Of a DNA stretch of 32,539 nucleotides, positions 15,770 to 21,343 are shown piece after piece; the stretch's first letter is position 1; the number at the start of each line of letters is the position of its first letter. Under the pieces are notes generated by a model that was not told the DNA's origin, did no database searches, and saw only the letters and a program-made list of their open reading frames with translations. This DNA is from a virus: positions 1-32,539 of the IMG/VR virus record IMGVR_UViG_3300004457_000003. One strand, 5' to 3'. Both the position numbers and the translations under genes were made by a program.

Positions 15770-15950
15770 GGATACCATACATCCCTAAAATCTGCCCTAT
15801 CCGTTCAACCTCCCCGGCCCTTAAGACTGGGATTTGGCCGTTCACCCAACGGAACAGGCGCAGGCGGTCTACCCCGGCCCGGCGGCAAATTTCGGCGTGG
15901 TTAAACATTCTGTCGGTGGCAAGCGTCTGCCTGATAATTTCAGCGGTCAT
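15765..15950 (-). CDS. Small Cro/XRE-like helix-turn-helix regulator
   Basis: A 61-residue protein that is essentially one helix-turn-helix: NHAEICRRAGVDRLRLFRWV forms the helix-turn-recognition-helix, followed by a third helix EVERIGQILGMYG. This length and layout fit Cro-like phage regulators. It is the first gene of the leftward operon and stands divergently to the outer-membrane protein gene at 16027, so it probably controls the bidirectional region 15951-16026 and/or the dyads downstream. A dedicated CI-type repressor partner is not seen, so lysis-lysogeny control cannot be claimed. Confidence 0.65.
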   Translation of the reverse strand: MTAEIIRQTLATDRMFNHAEICRRAGVDRLRLFRWVNGQIPVLRAGEVERIGQILGMYGIR

Positions 15951-16026
15951 ATCTTTTTTTTGGTAAAATTATAAAATATTTTTTCTAATTTGAAAACTTT
16001 TTTTACCTTTATAAAAATCAAACGCT
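15951..16026. promoter_or_regulatory. Divergent AT-rich intergenic region
   Basis: A 76-base, almost pure A/T gap between the leftward HTH gene and the rightward outer-membrane protein gene must hold both promoters. Near matches to TAnnTTTG are TACCTTTA (16004-16011, plus) and TAATTTTA on the minus strand. Neither has a convincingly spaced -33 element. Confidence 0.4.
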
Positions 16027-16542
16027 ATGAACCTAACATTTAACAACCGCGAACCCCGCGACCCATGGGAACTGAGAGTACTGGTGGCCGCTATTATTGC
16101 CCTTTGTTTTTTCCTTTCTTTTTTCAATTCCGCCCGCGCCCAGGACTGCCCCTGGAGGTACGAAAGCCGCGTGCAGGTAGTCGGCGGTATGTCCTTAATG
16201 CGCAGCAAGGATGCCATGCGCAAGGGCCAACACTTAGTTTTTCAGAACGCCAACGCCGGGGTAATATATAACGGCGTAGTAAAAAGTATTGCCATGATAA
16301 CTTACGGCCAGTACTCCGATTCGAACTACACCGCCCCGCGCAATACTATCGGATTTGAAACGGGCCTGTTCCTGACCGTTGGCCGTTTTACCCCGATGCT
16401 GGAGGTAGGCCTTAACCGGGCCGGAACCTACGTAAAGCCATCCTTAAAGGTGGCTTTAAATCATTGTTTCGCTCTCGATCTATATTACCAGCAGGGCAAT
16501 GCCGGGGCTGGATTTTTTGTTAATTTCGGTAAATCAGAATAA
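16027..16542 (+). CDS. Outer-membrane beta-barrel-type protein with signal peptide
   Basis: A 171-residue exported protein. After a charged start it has a hydrophobic core (VLVAAIIALCFFLSFF) and a cleavage-like NSARA|QD near residue 38. The mature part is beta-rich with alternating hydrophobic residues and ends in GAGFFVNFGKSE, and glycine/tyrosine-rich strands suggest an 8-stranded outer-membrane barrel. Its base composition resembles the phage backbone and not the AT-rich genes downstream. It stands alone at the start of the rightward block, next to the HTH regulator. Phage genes of this kind often alter the infected cell surface, for example receptor masking; that role is inferred. Confidence 0.65.
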   Translation: MNLTFNNREPRDPWELRVLVAAIIALCFFLSFFNSARAQDCPWRYESRVQVVGGMSLMRSKDAMRKGQHLVFQNANAGVIYNGVVKSIAMITYGQYSDSNYTAPRNTIGFETGLFLTVGRFTPMLEVGLNRAGTYVKPSLKVALNHCFALDLYYQQGNAGAGFFVNFGKSE

Positions 16543-16545
16543 CCT

Positions 16546-16617
16546 ATGACAAATAAAAGCAAAATCGAGAAAATGAATTATATCAAATGGCGTGAAGAAG
16601 TTCAATCGAAGCGATAA
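16546..16617 (+). CDS. 23-aa micro-ORF
   Basis: An ATG at 16546, three bases after the barrel gene stop, opens a 23-residue Lys/Glu-rich frame (KIEKMNYIKWREEVQSKR). It could be a real peptide or the residue of a truncated gene at the left edge of the AT-rich cargo. No other evidence. Confidence 0.25.
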   Translation: MTNKSKIEKMNYIKWREEVQSKR

Positions 16618-16630
16618 TGTAGCCCTTGCT

Positions 16631-16685
16631 CATAACGTTCCGCTGCTTTGTGTCAGGTGGGGAATTAGAACCACAAATTTTCAAT
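16631..16685 (+). repeat. Possible attC-like half site
   Basis: The sequence CATAACGTTCCGCTGCTTTG resembles the left arm of the palindrome at 18629 (TATAACGGTTTGTGGCTTGG), but no matching right arm ending in GTTATG is present, only a GTGG/CCAC hairpin. It lies at the left boundary of the AT-rich cargo. Confidence 0.25.
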
Positions 16686-16697
16686 TAAGCACTAAAG

Positions 16698-17027
16698 ATG
16701 ATAGAAGAAAAAATGCTCAATAAACCACTAAAAACCCACTTGCCAAACTTACTGGCTAAGTATAACGAGTGCTGCGACAACAATAACTTTGATTGGTTCC
16801 TTGACAAAGGATTTGATATGGGTGATTTTGTTTGGACTGATTGTAACGGTTGCAGCACTGGATTACTTGTAGATAATGATGGGACAGGTCGCATCAATGA
16901 AGATGGCGAATATAACACTACCTATTGCTTAAGGCTTTCTGAAATTGGCGAAAAAGAGGCTAACTGCATGATTAATTCAGGCGATTGTACTCAAGATCTT
17001 ATTGAGTTTATTAATGAAACCAAATGA
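16698..17027 (+). CDS. 109-aa cargo protein, unknown
   Basis: A 109-residue acidic soluble protein (many Asp/Asn/Glu) starting at the ATG at 16698. Six cysteines are spread through it (NECCDNN, TDCNGCSTG, YCLRL, NCMINSGDC), an unusually high count for a cytoplasmic protein of this size and possibly metal-linked. The central GDFVWTDCNGCSTGLLVDND segment reads like a small beta domain. AT-rich, first full gene of the cargo block. Its stop overlaps the start of a 27-residue hydrophobic peptide (ATGA), suggesting a functional pair. Family not recognised. Confidence 0.6.
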   Translation: MIEEKMLNKPLKTHLPNLLAKYNECCDNNNFDWFLDKGFDMGDFVWTDCNGCSTGLLVDNDGTGRINEDGEYNTTYCLRLSEIGEKEANCMINSGDCTQDLIEFINETK

Positions 17028-17107
17028 AACAAAACAAACAACCACAGGACTACACTATTCTATTATTGGGGATAGTATTCTTAATTGCTTTTTTGACAAG
17101 TATTTAA
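17024..17107 (+). CDS. 27-aa single-span membrane peptide
   Basis: The ATG at 17024 overlaps the stop of the 109-aa gene. The peptide has a polar, basic start (MKQNKQPQDY) and a 16-residue hydrophobic segment (TILLLGIVFLIAFLTSI), a classic small transmembrane peptide. Coupling to the upstream Cys-rich protein suggests an operon pair; toxin-antitoxin or anchor roles are possible but unproven. Confidence 0.45.
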   Translation: MKQNKQPQDYTILLLGIVFLIAFLTSI

Positions 17108-17127
17108 CCATTTAAACCTTATCAACC

Positions 17128-17337
17128 ATGACAAATCAAGTACAGAACCATAATAGCTTTGCAGTAGTGGTAAGTCCTAACGGTGGATTACCCTCATTAC
17201 AAAATCAAAATAGTAATACATATTGGGAAATGCAAACAATAGGGTATGAAGTATTACATACAGGGAATAAGAAAAGCTGTCAATCCTATTTGGAAGAAAT
17301 GATGGGAGAATTGATTAACATAAACTACTTTGAATAA
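17128..17337 (+). CDS. 69-aa cargo protein, unknown
   Basis: A 69-residue protein beginning MTNQVQNHNSFAVVVSPNGG. The Asn/Gln-rich N-terminal half contains a short beta segment, and the C-terminal half is helical with CQSYLEEMMGELININYF. It has its own leader ending AACC before the ATG, like the other cargo genes. The start with Phe-Ala-Val-Val-Val and the K.C..YLEEMM pattern recur in small Bacteroidetes phage accessory proteins as I recall them, but no function is known. Confidence 0.5.
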   Translation: MTNQVQNHNSFAVVVSPNGGLPSLQNQNSNTYWEMQTIGYEVLHTGNKKSCQSYLEEMMGELININYFE

Positions 17338-17367
17338 AACCTAACCTAATAATAAAAACCTACAACC

Positions 17368-18060
17368 ATGAAAATAACTAAAAACTTAATCATTACTAAA
17401 GAAAATCAGAATGATTATAAGAAACTAACAGAATGTAATTATTTACGTATTGAATCAGGGGCAAAACTCGATGCACCTGTCCTGACTACTACGGGCTACA
17501 TTGATTTGAGTGAAAATGCAAAACTCGATGCACCTGTCCTGACTACTACGGGCTACATTGATTTGAGAGAAAATGCAAAAATCTTATGTAAACTAACCAA
17601 TAACCTTAAATATCGTTCCATAGACCATAAAATGTTCGTAGTTGAGGCAAAAAAAACAACAAAAGGAATTAAGATATATTCAGGGTATAACCTAAATAAT
17701 ATCGAAAATAAAAAGCTAATAAAAGAAAATGCCTATGTAGCTGGAAAGGATGGTTTCTTTGCTCATGGTGAAACTATAAAGAAAGCTATTTCAGATGTTC
17801 AGTTTAAAATAATGGCTGAGAAACTAAAAAGCGAACCAATTAAAGAAGATACTATCATAACAGTAAAACATTATAGATTAATTACAGGTGCTTGTCAAGT
17901 AGGTGTGGATAGTTGGATGAAACAAGTATTTAATGAAAAAGAACAGGCTAAGATATTGGATAAAGGGATTAAGGCAAAAGAATTGTTGCCTATCCTAACC
18001 AAACATAATGCCTATGGTATTGACCGTTTTAAATCCTTAATTACTTTTATTACAGGCTAA
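17368..18060 (+). CDS. Repeat (solenoid-like) N-terminus plus conserved phage C-terminal domain
   Basis: A 230-residue protein. Residues 32-69 hold two near-identical 19-residue units, AKLDAPVLTTTGYIDLSEN and the same with REN, as in beta-solenoid or leucine-rich-like phage accessory proteins. The C-terminal ~110 residues read as a separate domain with DGFFAHGETIKKAISDVQFK, then HYRLITGACQVGV and ELLPILTKHNAYG, a pattern I associate with uncharacterised Bacteroidetes phage proteins. At DNA level the units are a 57-bp tandem duplication with one mismatch. After the stop an alternative frame remains open (18061-18172), hinting at a lost extension. Function unknown. Confidence 0.65.
   Translation: MKITKNLIITKENQNDYKKLTECNYLRIESGAKLDAPVLTTTGYIDLSENAKLDAPVLTTTGYIDLRENAKILCKLTNNLKYRSIDHKMFVVEAKKTTKGIKIYSGYNLNNIENKKLIKENAYVAGKDGFFAHGETIKKAISDVQFKIMAEKLKSEPIKEDTIITVKHYRLITGACQVGVDSWMKQVFNEKEQAKILDKGIKAKELLPILTKHNAYGIDRFKSLITFITG
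17461..17574 (+). repeat. 57-bp tandem duplication (two copies)
   Basis: Copies 17461-17517 and 17518-17574 differ by one base (gagtgaaaat versus gagagaaaat). Being a multiple of three, the unit preserves the frame and adds 19 residues per copy. The near-identity indicates recent duplication. Confidence 0.92.
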
Positions 18061-18070
18061 AAGCGAACTA

Positions 18071-18172
18071 TTGCAGGTATCTAATACATTGGATGAACAG
18101 GATTTTTTAGATAAAGCAATCGCATCCATGAAAGAACTAAACTCTAAATCCATAACTATTATATTTAATTAA
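18071..18172 (+). pseudogene. Possible out-of-frame gene remnant
   Basis: Just after the 230-aa gene stop, another frame reads a plausible protein C-terminus (QVSNTLDEQDFLDKAIASMK, ending KSITIIFN) without an ATG; TTG at 18071 is the only candidate start. It may be the tail of a small gene that lost its start or a frameshifted continuation. Weak evidence. Confidence 0.22.
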
Positions 18173-18177
18173 CCCTA

Positions 18178-18360
18178 ATGACAAAACAATACAGAATAGT
18201 TACTGATGCTTACTTGGGATATGAAGTTCAATATAGTTATTGGTGGCTACCATTTTGGATAGAAGTCAGTTATCCCTATTGTAACACCCATTCATCAATC
18301 GATGAAGCAAAAAAATTCATTAACGATATTAAGAAAATTGAAGTTTATAGAGAACCTTAA
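18178..18360 (+). CDS. 60-aa cargo protein, unknown
   Basis: A 60-residue protein rich in aromatic residues: MTKQYRIVTDAYLGYEVQYS, then WWLPFWIEVSYPYCNTHSSI, ending in a Lys-rich helix DEAKKFINDIKKIEVYR. The WWLPFW patch with flanking Tyr suggests a small beta-sheet platform that packs on a partner. Such short Tyr/Trp-rich proteins are frequent in Bacteroidetes phage accessory regions. The gene is 11 bases before the next ORF, probably the same transcript. Function unknown. Confidence 0.55.
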   Translation: MTKQYRIVTDAYLGYEVQYSYWWLPFWIEVSYPYCNTHSSIDEAKKFINDIKKIEVYREP

Positions 18361-18371
18361 AAAAGAATTTT

Positions 18372-18623
18372 ATGACAACTGTTAAAGAATTAAGAGAATT
18401 ACTTGCAACAATGCCCGATGATTATGAAGTGGTTATTTATCCAAAATATTCCTCTAATAAAGTAGATGGGTATAAAAAACATAGATTTAGAATTGACCAA
18501 GTTTGTGAACAAAAACCTTACGCTGTTTCAATTAAGGATGATGTTGAAAAACTGAAAACTTATTTTGGTGGTAAAGAACATGAAGAATATGAGGTAACTA
18601 ACCACGTAGCTATTCTTTTTTAA
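18372..18623 (+). CDS. 83-aa small phage-type protein, immediately before attC-like site
   Basis: An 83-residue protein opening MTTVKELRELLATMPDDYEV, followed by VIYPKYSS and a C-terminal strand HVAILF. This start (a helix, then a short-hydrophobic strand after PDDYEVVI) recurs in many small phage and plasmid proteins of unknown role. Its stop codon is 5 bases before the left end of the attC-like palindrome, the spacing expected for the gene of an integron-type cassette. Soluble, no signal. Confidence 0.6.
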   Translation: MTTVKELRELLATMPDDYEVVIYPKYSSNKVDGYKKHRFRIDQVCEQKPYAVSIKDDVEKLKTYFGGKEHEEYEVTNHVAILF

Positions 18624-18628
18624 TTGTA

Positions 18629-18722
18629 TATAACGGTTTGTGGCTTGGCGAAGTACCGCCTTGCAGAATGTTAAAATTTAGTACAAAGGCTTGTGGCGGT
18701 ATTTTGCCAAACCACTGTTATA
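18629..18722. repeat. attC-like imperfect palindrome between two cargo genes
   Basis: A 94-nt imperfect palindrome. The outer 6-bp arms TATAAC/GTTATA correspond to integron R boxes. Then comes an asymmetric unpaired spacer (5 bases versus 1), GTGG/CCAC, one mismatch, and 16 continuous pairs including two G-T (TTGGCGAAGTACCGCC with GGCGGTATTTTGCCAA), with a 34-nt terminal loop. AAC at the left and GTT at the right, the size, and the position just after an ORF stop all fit an attC recombination site. A plain stable hairpin or other repeat family is the alternative. No integron integrase is present. Confidence 0.5.
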
Positions 18723-18726
18723 AGCC
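18717..18726 (+). repeat. Left 10-bp inverted repeat flanking the methyltransferase
   Basis: GTTATAAGCC, the right end of the attC-like palindrome, is the exact reverse complement of GGCTTATAAC at 19224-19233, 3 bases after the methyltransferase stop. Confidence 0.7.
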
Positions 18727-18764
18727 GTTTTTATTGGTTAGGCATAATTTTAATTTATAAACGA

Positions 18765-19220
18765 ATGGCATTAAGATTTAACAAAGTAATAGCGAACACA
18801 AGAGAAAGCGACCATTACTGCACACCGAAAGAGTTTTATGATAAAATGGATAAAGAGGTTGGATTTACTTTTGACCCATGCCCTTTAAGGTGCGAAACTT
18901 TCAACGGATTAGAAGTTGATTGGGAAGGAATAGTTTATGTAAACCCTCCTTATTCACACGTTGAAGTTTGGATTGAAAAAGGCATTGAAGAAATACGAAA
19001 AGGTAATGCTGAAAAAGTTTGTTATCTGATACCATTAAGAACTGATAGTTGGTATTGGCATAATAAGATACTTGCTTTTTCAAGTGAAGTAAGATTGGTT
19101 AGAGGTCGTTTAAGATTTGGAGATAAAAAAGATTTAGCACCTTTCGGAGTTGCTTTAATTGTCTTTGATAAAACTCTTTCGGGTCAGGCAAAATTATTGT
19201 CTTATGAGGCTCGGTCGTAA
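18765..19220 (+). CDS. Dam-type DNA N6-adenine methyltransferase
   Basis: A 151-residue enzyme of the phage DNA N6-adenine-methyltransferase family. The start at the ATG at 18765 gives MALRFNKVIANTRESDHYCT, which begins the family fold; an in-frame GTG upstream lies within the palindrome. Motifs: SDHYCTPKEFYD (substrate/AdoMet region), FDPCP (37-41), the catalytic NPPY at 60-63, and a late LRFGDKKDLAPFG segment. It probably methylates phage DNA at adenine to block host restriction or tune regulation. It is orphan: no restriction partner is next to it. Flanked by GTTATAAGCC and its inverse GGCTTATAAC. Confidence 0.85.
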   Translation: MALRFNKVIANTRESDHYCTPKEFYDKMDKEVGFTFDPCPLRCETFNGLEVDWEGIVYVNPPYSHVEVWIEKGIEEIRKGNAEKVCYLIPLRTDSWYWHNKILAFSSEVRLVRGRLRFGDKKDLAPFGVALIVFDKTLSGQAKLLSYEARS

Positions 19221-19223
19221 AAT

Positions 19224-19233
19224 GGCTTATAAC
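19224..19233 (-). repeat. Right 10-bp inverted repeat flanking the methyltransferase
   Basis: GGCTTATAAC, the exact inverse of 18717-18726, immediately follows the methyltransferase gene. It resembles the outer end of an attC-like site, but no further palindrome follows it. Confidence 0.7.
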
Positions 19234-19266
19234 TAAGAAATAAGCGAACAAGTAAAACAATAACCA

Positions 19267-19488
19267 ATGACAAAATCACAAAACCTAATAGATAATGAAA
19301 TGTGGAAGGATACGCCACCAGTAGAAGTAATGGAAATCCACGCCAAAGAGTTCGCTGAATGGGTTGTGGTAAATGGGTGGCATTATAGTCAAATTTTAGA
19401 CAAATGGTATAAAGGGCGTATTTTTACTCCTTCAAAATTTTCCACTTCCGAACTTTACCAAATTTTCAACAAAAATAAAGATATATGA
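19267..19488 (+). CDS. 73-aa cargo protein, unknown
   Basis: A 73-residue soluble protein with a helical N-terminus (HAKEFAEWVVVNGWHYSQIL) and a C-terminal Ser-rich TSELYQIFNKNKD. The WVVVNGW and STSELYQIF pattern looks like small Bacteroidetes phage accessory proteins usually called hypothetical. Its stop overlaps the next gene start (TGA/ATG at 19485-19488), so it is co-translated with the YopX-family gene. Confidence 0.55.
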   Translation: MTKSQNLIDNEMWKDTPPVEVMEIHAKEFAEWVVVNGWHYSQILDKWYKGRIFTPSKFSTSELYQIFNKNKDI

Positions 19489-19838
19489 GAGATTTAAAAT
19501 TTAGAGCATGGGATAATTTAGGTTATATGTCTAACCCATTTACCTTAAAAGACATTCAGGATATAATGATTCAGTTTACTTCTGATTGTAAAATCATGCA
19601 ATACACAGGACTAAAAGACAAGAATGGTATAGGGATATACGAAGGAGATATAATCTTAAACCCAATAGTAACTGCGCCAGAGAATGAAGGTTGGGTTGTC
19701 TTTTGGAAGGATTATAAATGGATGCTAAAAATGAACGATACCTCATATAAGTATGAGTTTAGCATATCTTCTATTTTTACTTCCAAATTTCAAATTATCG
19801 GAAACATATACCAAAATCCTGAATTACTAACTAAATAA
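19485..19838 (+). CDS. YopX-family protein
   Basis: A 117-residue protein that opens MRDLKFRAWDNLGYMS, the characteristic start of the phage YopX family, with the family's mid-region MQYTGLKDKNGIGIYEGDII and later VVFWKDYKWM and FQIIGNIYQNPELL. Family members are widespread in phages of Firmicutes and Bacteroidetes, with unclear function. The gene is AT-rich like its neighbours and coupled to the 73-aa gene. It is the last confident gene of the rightward block. Confidence 0.88.
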   Translation: MRDLKFRAWDNLGYMSNPFTLKDIQDIMIQFTSDCKIMQYTGLKDKNGIGIYEGDIILNPIVTAPENEGWVVFWKDYKWMLKMNDTSYKYEFSISSIFTSKFQIIGNIYQNPELLTK

Positions 19839-19840
19839 CC

Positions 19841-19915
19841 ATGAAAAACAGTTACATTCCTAAATTACTTGTGTGTTATGTTCCTCATTTACAGGCATGG
19901 TTTATTTACGTATAG
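19841..19915 (+). CDS. 24-aa micro-ORF
   Basis: ATG at 19841, immediately after the YopX-family gene, encodes 24 residues (MKNSYIPKLLVCYVPHLQAW then FIYV). It overlaps an ORF in another frame (19878-19988). One of the two may be the real gene, or both may be halves of a frameshifted one. Confidence 0.2.
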   Translation: MKNSYIPKLLVCYVPHLQAWFIYV

Positions 19916-19988
19916 TGTAACACCATCCGATAAGCCTGGAGGTGCAACCGGTTGGATAGTTATTAGAAATTTAAAACTGAAAAAATAA
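19878..19988 (+). CDS. 36-aa small ORF at the end of the cargo block
   Basis: ATG at 19878 opens a 36-residue frame (HGLFTYSVTPSDKPGGATGW, then IVIRNLKLKK) that reads more like real protein than the overlapping 24-aa ORF. It ends 13 bases before the convergent endolysin gene. Possibly the 3' part of a frameshifted gene beginning at 19841. Confidence 0.35.
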   Translation: MFLIYRHGLFTYSVTPSDKPGGATGWIVIRNLKLKK

Positions 19989-20001
19989 GCTATGAAAACC
20001 C

Positions 20002-20550
20002 CTAAGCCTCATTCGCCGATAATCCCCCAGCCCCGGTAACCTGATAGGCCAGCACGGTGGCCGGCTGGCCGCTTTTATAAATAGGCCGGCGGCAAGCCGT
20101 GAGCCTGGACTTTTGAATCCGGGTAATACAATAACAATTTGACTGGTTACCGCCCATTACATGATAACTGGCCGAATCCTCTGCAATATAAATACCTACG
20201 TGAGCGCCGCCGGGCCGGATAAACACTAAGGTATCGCCCAGCATTGGTGTTGCGTTTGAAATACCCCAGTTTGCAAAGCTGGCAGCCCGCAACCGGTCAT
20301 AGTTCTGAAACGGCACCGCCTTACCAGCCCTGAGCGCAATAACAGTGTGTGCCAGAGCACACCATGCGACCTCATCATGGCCATACAAGTCAGCCACGCC
20401 GGCTTCTTCAGCCAGGGCCATTATTACGGGGTTGTCTTTTTCACCGAGTATTTCGGCGGTATCTTCAGCCAATAATTTCAGCCCCTCGGCCACCATTTTA
20501 GGCAGTACCGGTAAGGCCGTGAGCCAGTCGTAATGCGCGGGAAGTTTCAT
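20002..20550 (-). CDS. Endolysin, TIGR02594-type Cys/His peptidase
   Basis: A cell-wall hydrolase of 182 residues from the NlpC/P60-CHAP-like superfamily, close to the TIGR02594 family. The nucleophile region is DEVAWCALAH with Cys64. Then come the LGDTLVFIRPGGAHVGIYIA motif with His117, and MGGNQSN with Asn135, in the order expected for the triad. No signal peptide is present, so it depends on a holin to reach the wall. Its start overlaps the end of the spanin-like gene (ATGA at 20547-20550). It is the last gene of the leftward late operon, convergent with the cargo block. Confidence 0.85.
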   Translation of the reverse strand: MKLPAHYDWLTALPVLPKMVAEGLKLLAEDTAEILGEKDNPVIMALAEEAGVADLYGHDEVAWCALAHTVIALRAGKAVPFQNYDRLRAASFANWGISNATPMLGDTLVFIRPGGAHVGIYIAEDSASYHVMGGNQSNCYCITRIQKSRLTACRRPIYKSGQPATVLAYQVTGAGGLSANEA

Positions 20551-21200
20551 ATTTTAAAGATTTTGAGTTTTATCCAAAGCCCGTTTGAAAGTACGAGTGC
20601 CGCAATGGCCGCAATGAGCCATAGCATGTAGGTATTACCCTGCTTTTTGTTTTCCGTAGCTACGCCGCTAACATCCGCAACGGCCTGATTCAAGGCTGCT
20701 TTTTGCCGCAATAGGCTATTGATGCTATCTTCTTTTAAGGCAACCAGTCGGCGGTCTACTATCCAAAACTTTGCCGTGTCTGGCCGGGGAATGAAAACCG
20801 TTTGTGATCCGATAAGTTTTGCCGCATCCCGCTGGCCGAGGTCGTAGGCCGCCCGGATAGCGGTGTTGCAAGCTTTTGTGTGGGTGGTGTTAAGACTATC
20901 CACAATAGCCGCTACGCCCGCCGTGTCGGGCTCCGTTACCCTTACCAGCACGCTTACCGGGAACGTGTCAATGCGCCCCGGAATAATAACCGGTTGCGCC
21001 GTATCGTTGGCGCAGGGGAACAGGCTAAGTTCTGTTAAAAATATATAATGCCGTGCGGCTGGGTTAAGCATTACCCTTTCCGTTGCGCGCTCAATCTTCC
21101 GGGCCGGAGAGCAGCCGTTACATAGTAGCAATATAACAAGGAGGACAAATAACGCAAAGCCGAGAATCCACGGCTTTGCGTTTGGGTTGATAGTCTTCAT
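20547..21200 (-). CDS. Candidate unimolecular spanin (lipobox plus C-terminal membrane anchor)
   Basis: A 217-residue protein with a membrane-spanning N-terminus (ILGFALFVLLVILLLCNGC) ending in a lipobox-like CNGC with Cys30. A periplasmic body follows with a helical segment (DRRLVALKEDSINSLLRQKA), and a C-terminal membrane helix (MLWLIAAIAALVLSNGLW) with a basic tail. An outer-membrane lipoprotein signal combined with an inner-membrane C-terminal anchor is the architecture of one-piece spanins such as T1 gp11, which fuse both membranes at lysis. Position between a holin-like gene and the endolysin supports that. The alternative is an Rz-like or other lysis accessory. Confidence 0.55.
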   Translation of the reverse strand: MKTINPNAKPWILGFALFVLLVILLLCNGCSPARKIERATERVMLNPAARHYIFLTELSLFPCANDTAQPVIIPGRIDTFPVSVLVRVTEPDTAGVAAIVDSLNTTHTKACNTAIRAAYDLGQRDAAKLIGSQTVFIPRPDTAKFWIVDRRLVALKEDSINSLLRQKAALNQAVADVSGVATENKKQGNTYMLWLIAAIAALVLSNGLWIKLKIFKI

Positions 21201-21204
21201 AGGC

Positions 21205-21342
21205 TTACTTTGATTTTTTCAGCCAGCCGGTTAATAACTGAAAAACTGAATTTGCTTTGATGCCGGGAACCAGCGCCAATAATTCACTAAGGGCCAGTAA
21301 CCCGGCCAAGATAGCCGCTTTGTTGTCGATAATTGTCTGCAT
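21205..21342 (-). CDS. 45-aa holin-like small membrane protein
   Basis: An ATG at 21342 opens a 45-residue frame fitting exactly between the neighbouring genes (1 base after the upstream stop, 4 before the next ATG). It has a hydrophobic stretch (AAILAGLLALSELLALVPGI) followed by an amphipathic segment and basic end (LLTGWLKKSK). The arrangement directly before spanin and endolysin is where a holin is expected. With only one clear span, it could also be a class III-type or accessory holin. Confidence 0.6.
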   Translation of the reverse strand: MQTIIDNKAAILAGLLALSELLALVPGIKANSVFQLLTGWLKKSK

Positions 21343-21343
21343 T

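Noticed and set aside
18693-18764. GTG-started N-terminal extension of the methyltransferase
   Set aside because: It runs through the attC-like palindrome, and family similarity begins at the ATG at 18765.
19918-19962. Second possible attC-like palindrome (TAAC...ATCC / GGAT...GTTA)
   Set aside because: Only 45 nt, with two 4-bp arms and an inner region lacking a stem, inside a likely coding frame; chance is adequate.
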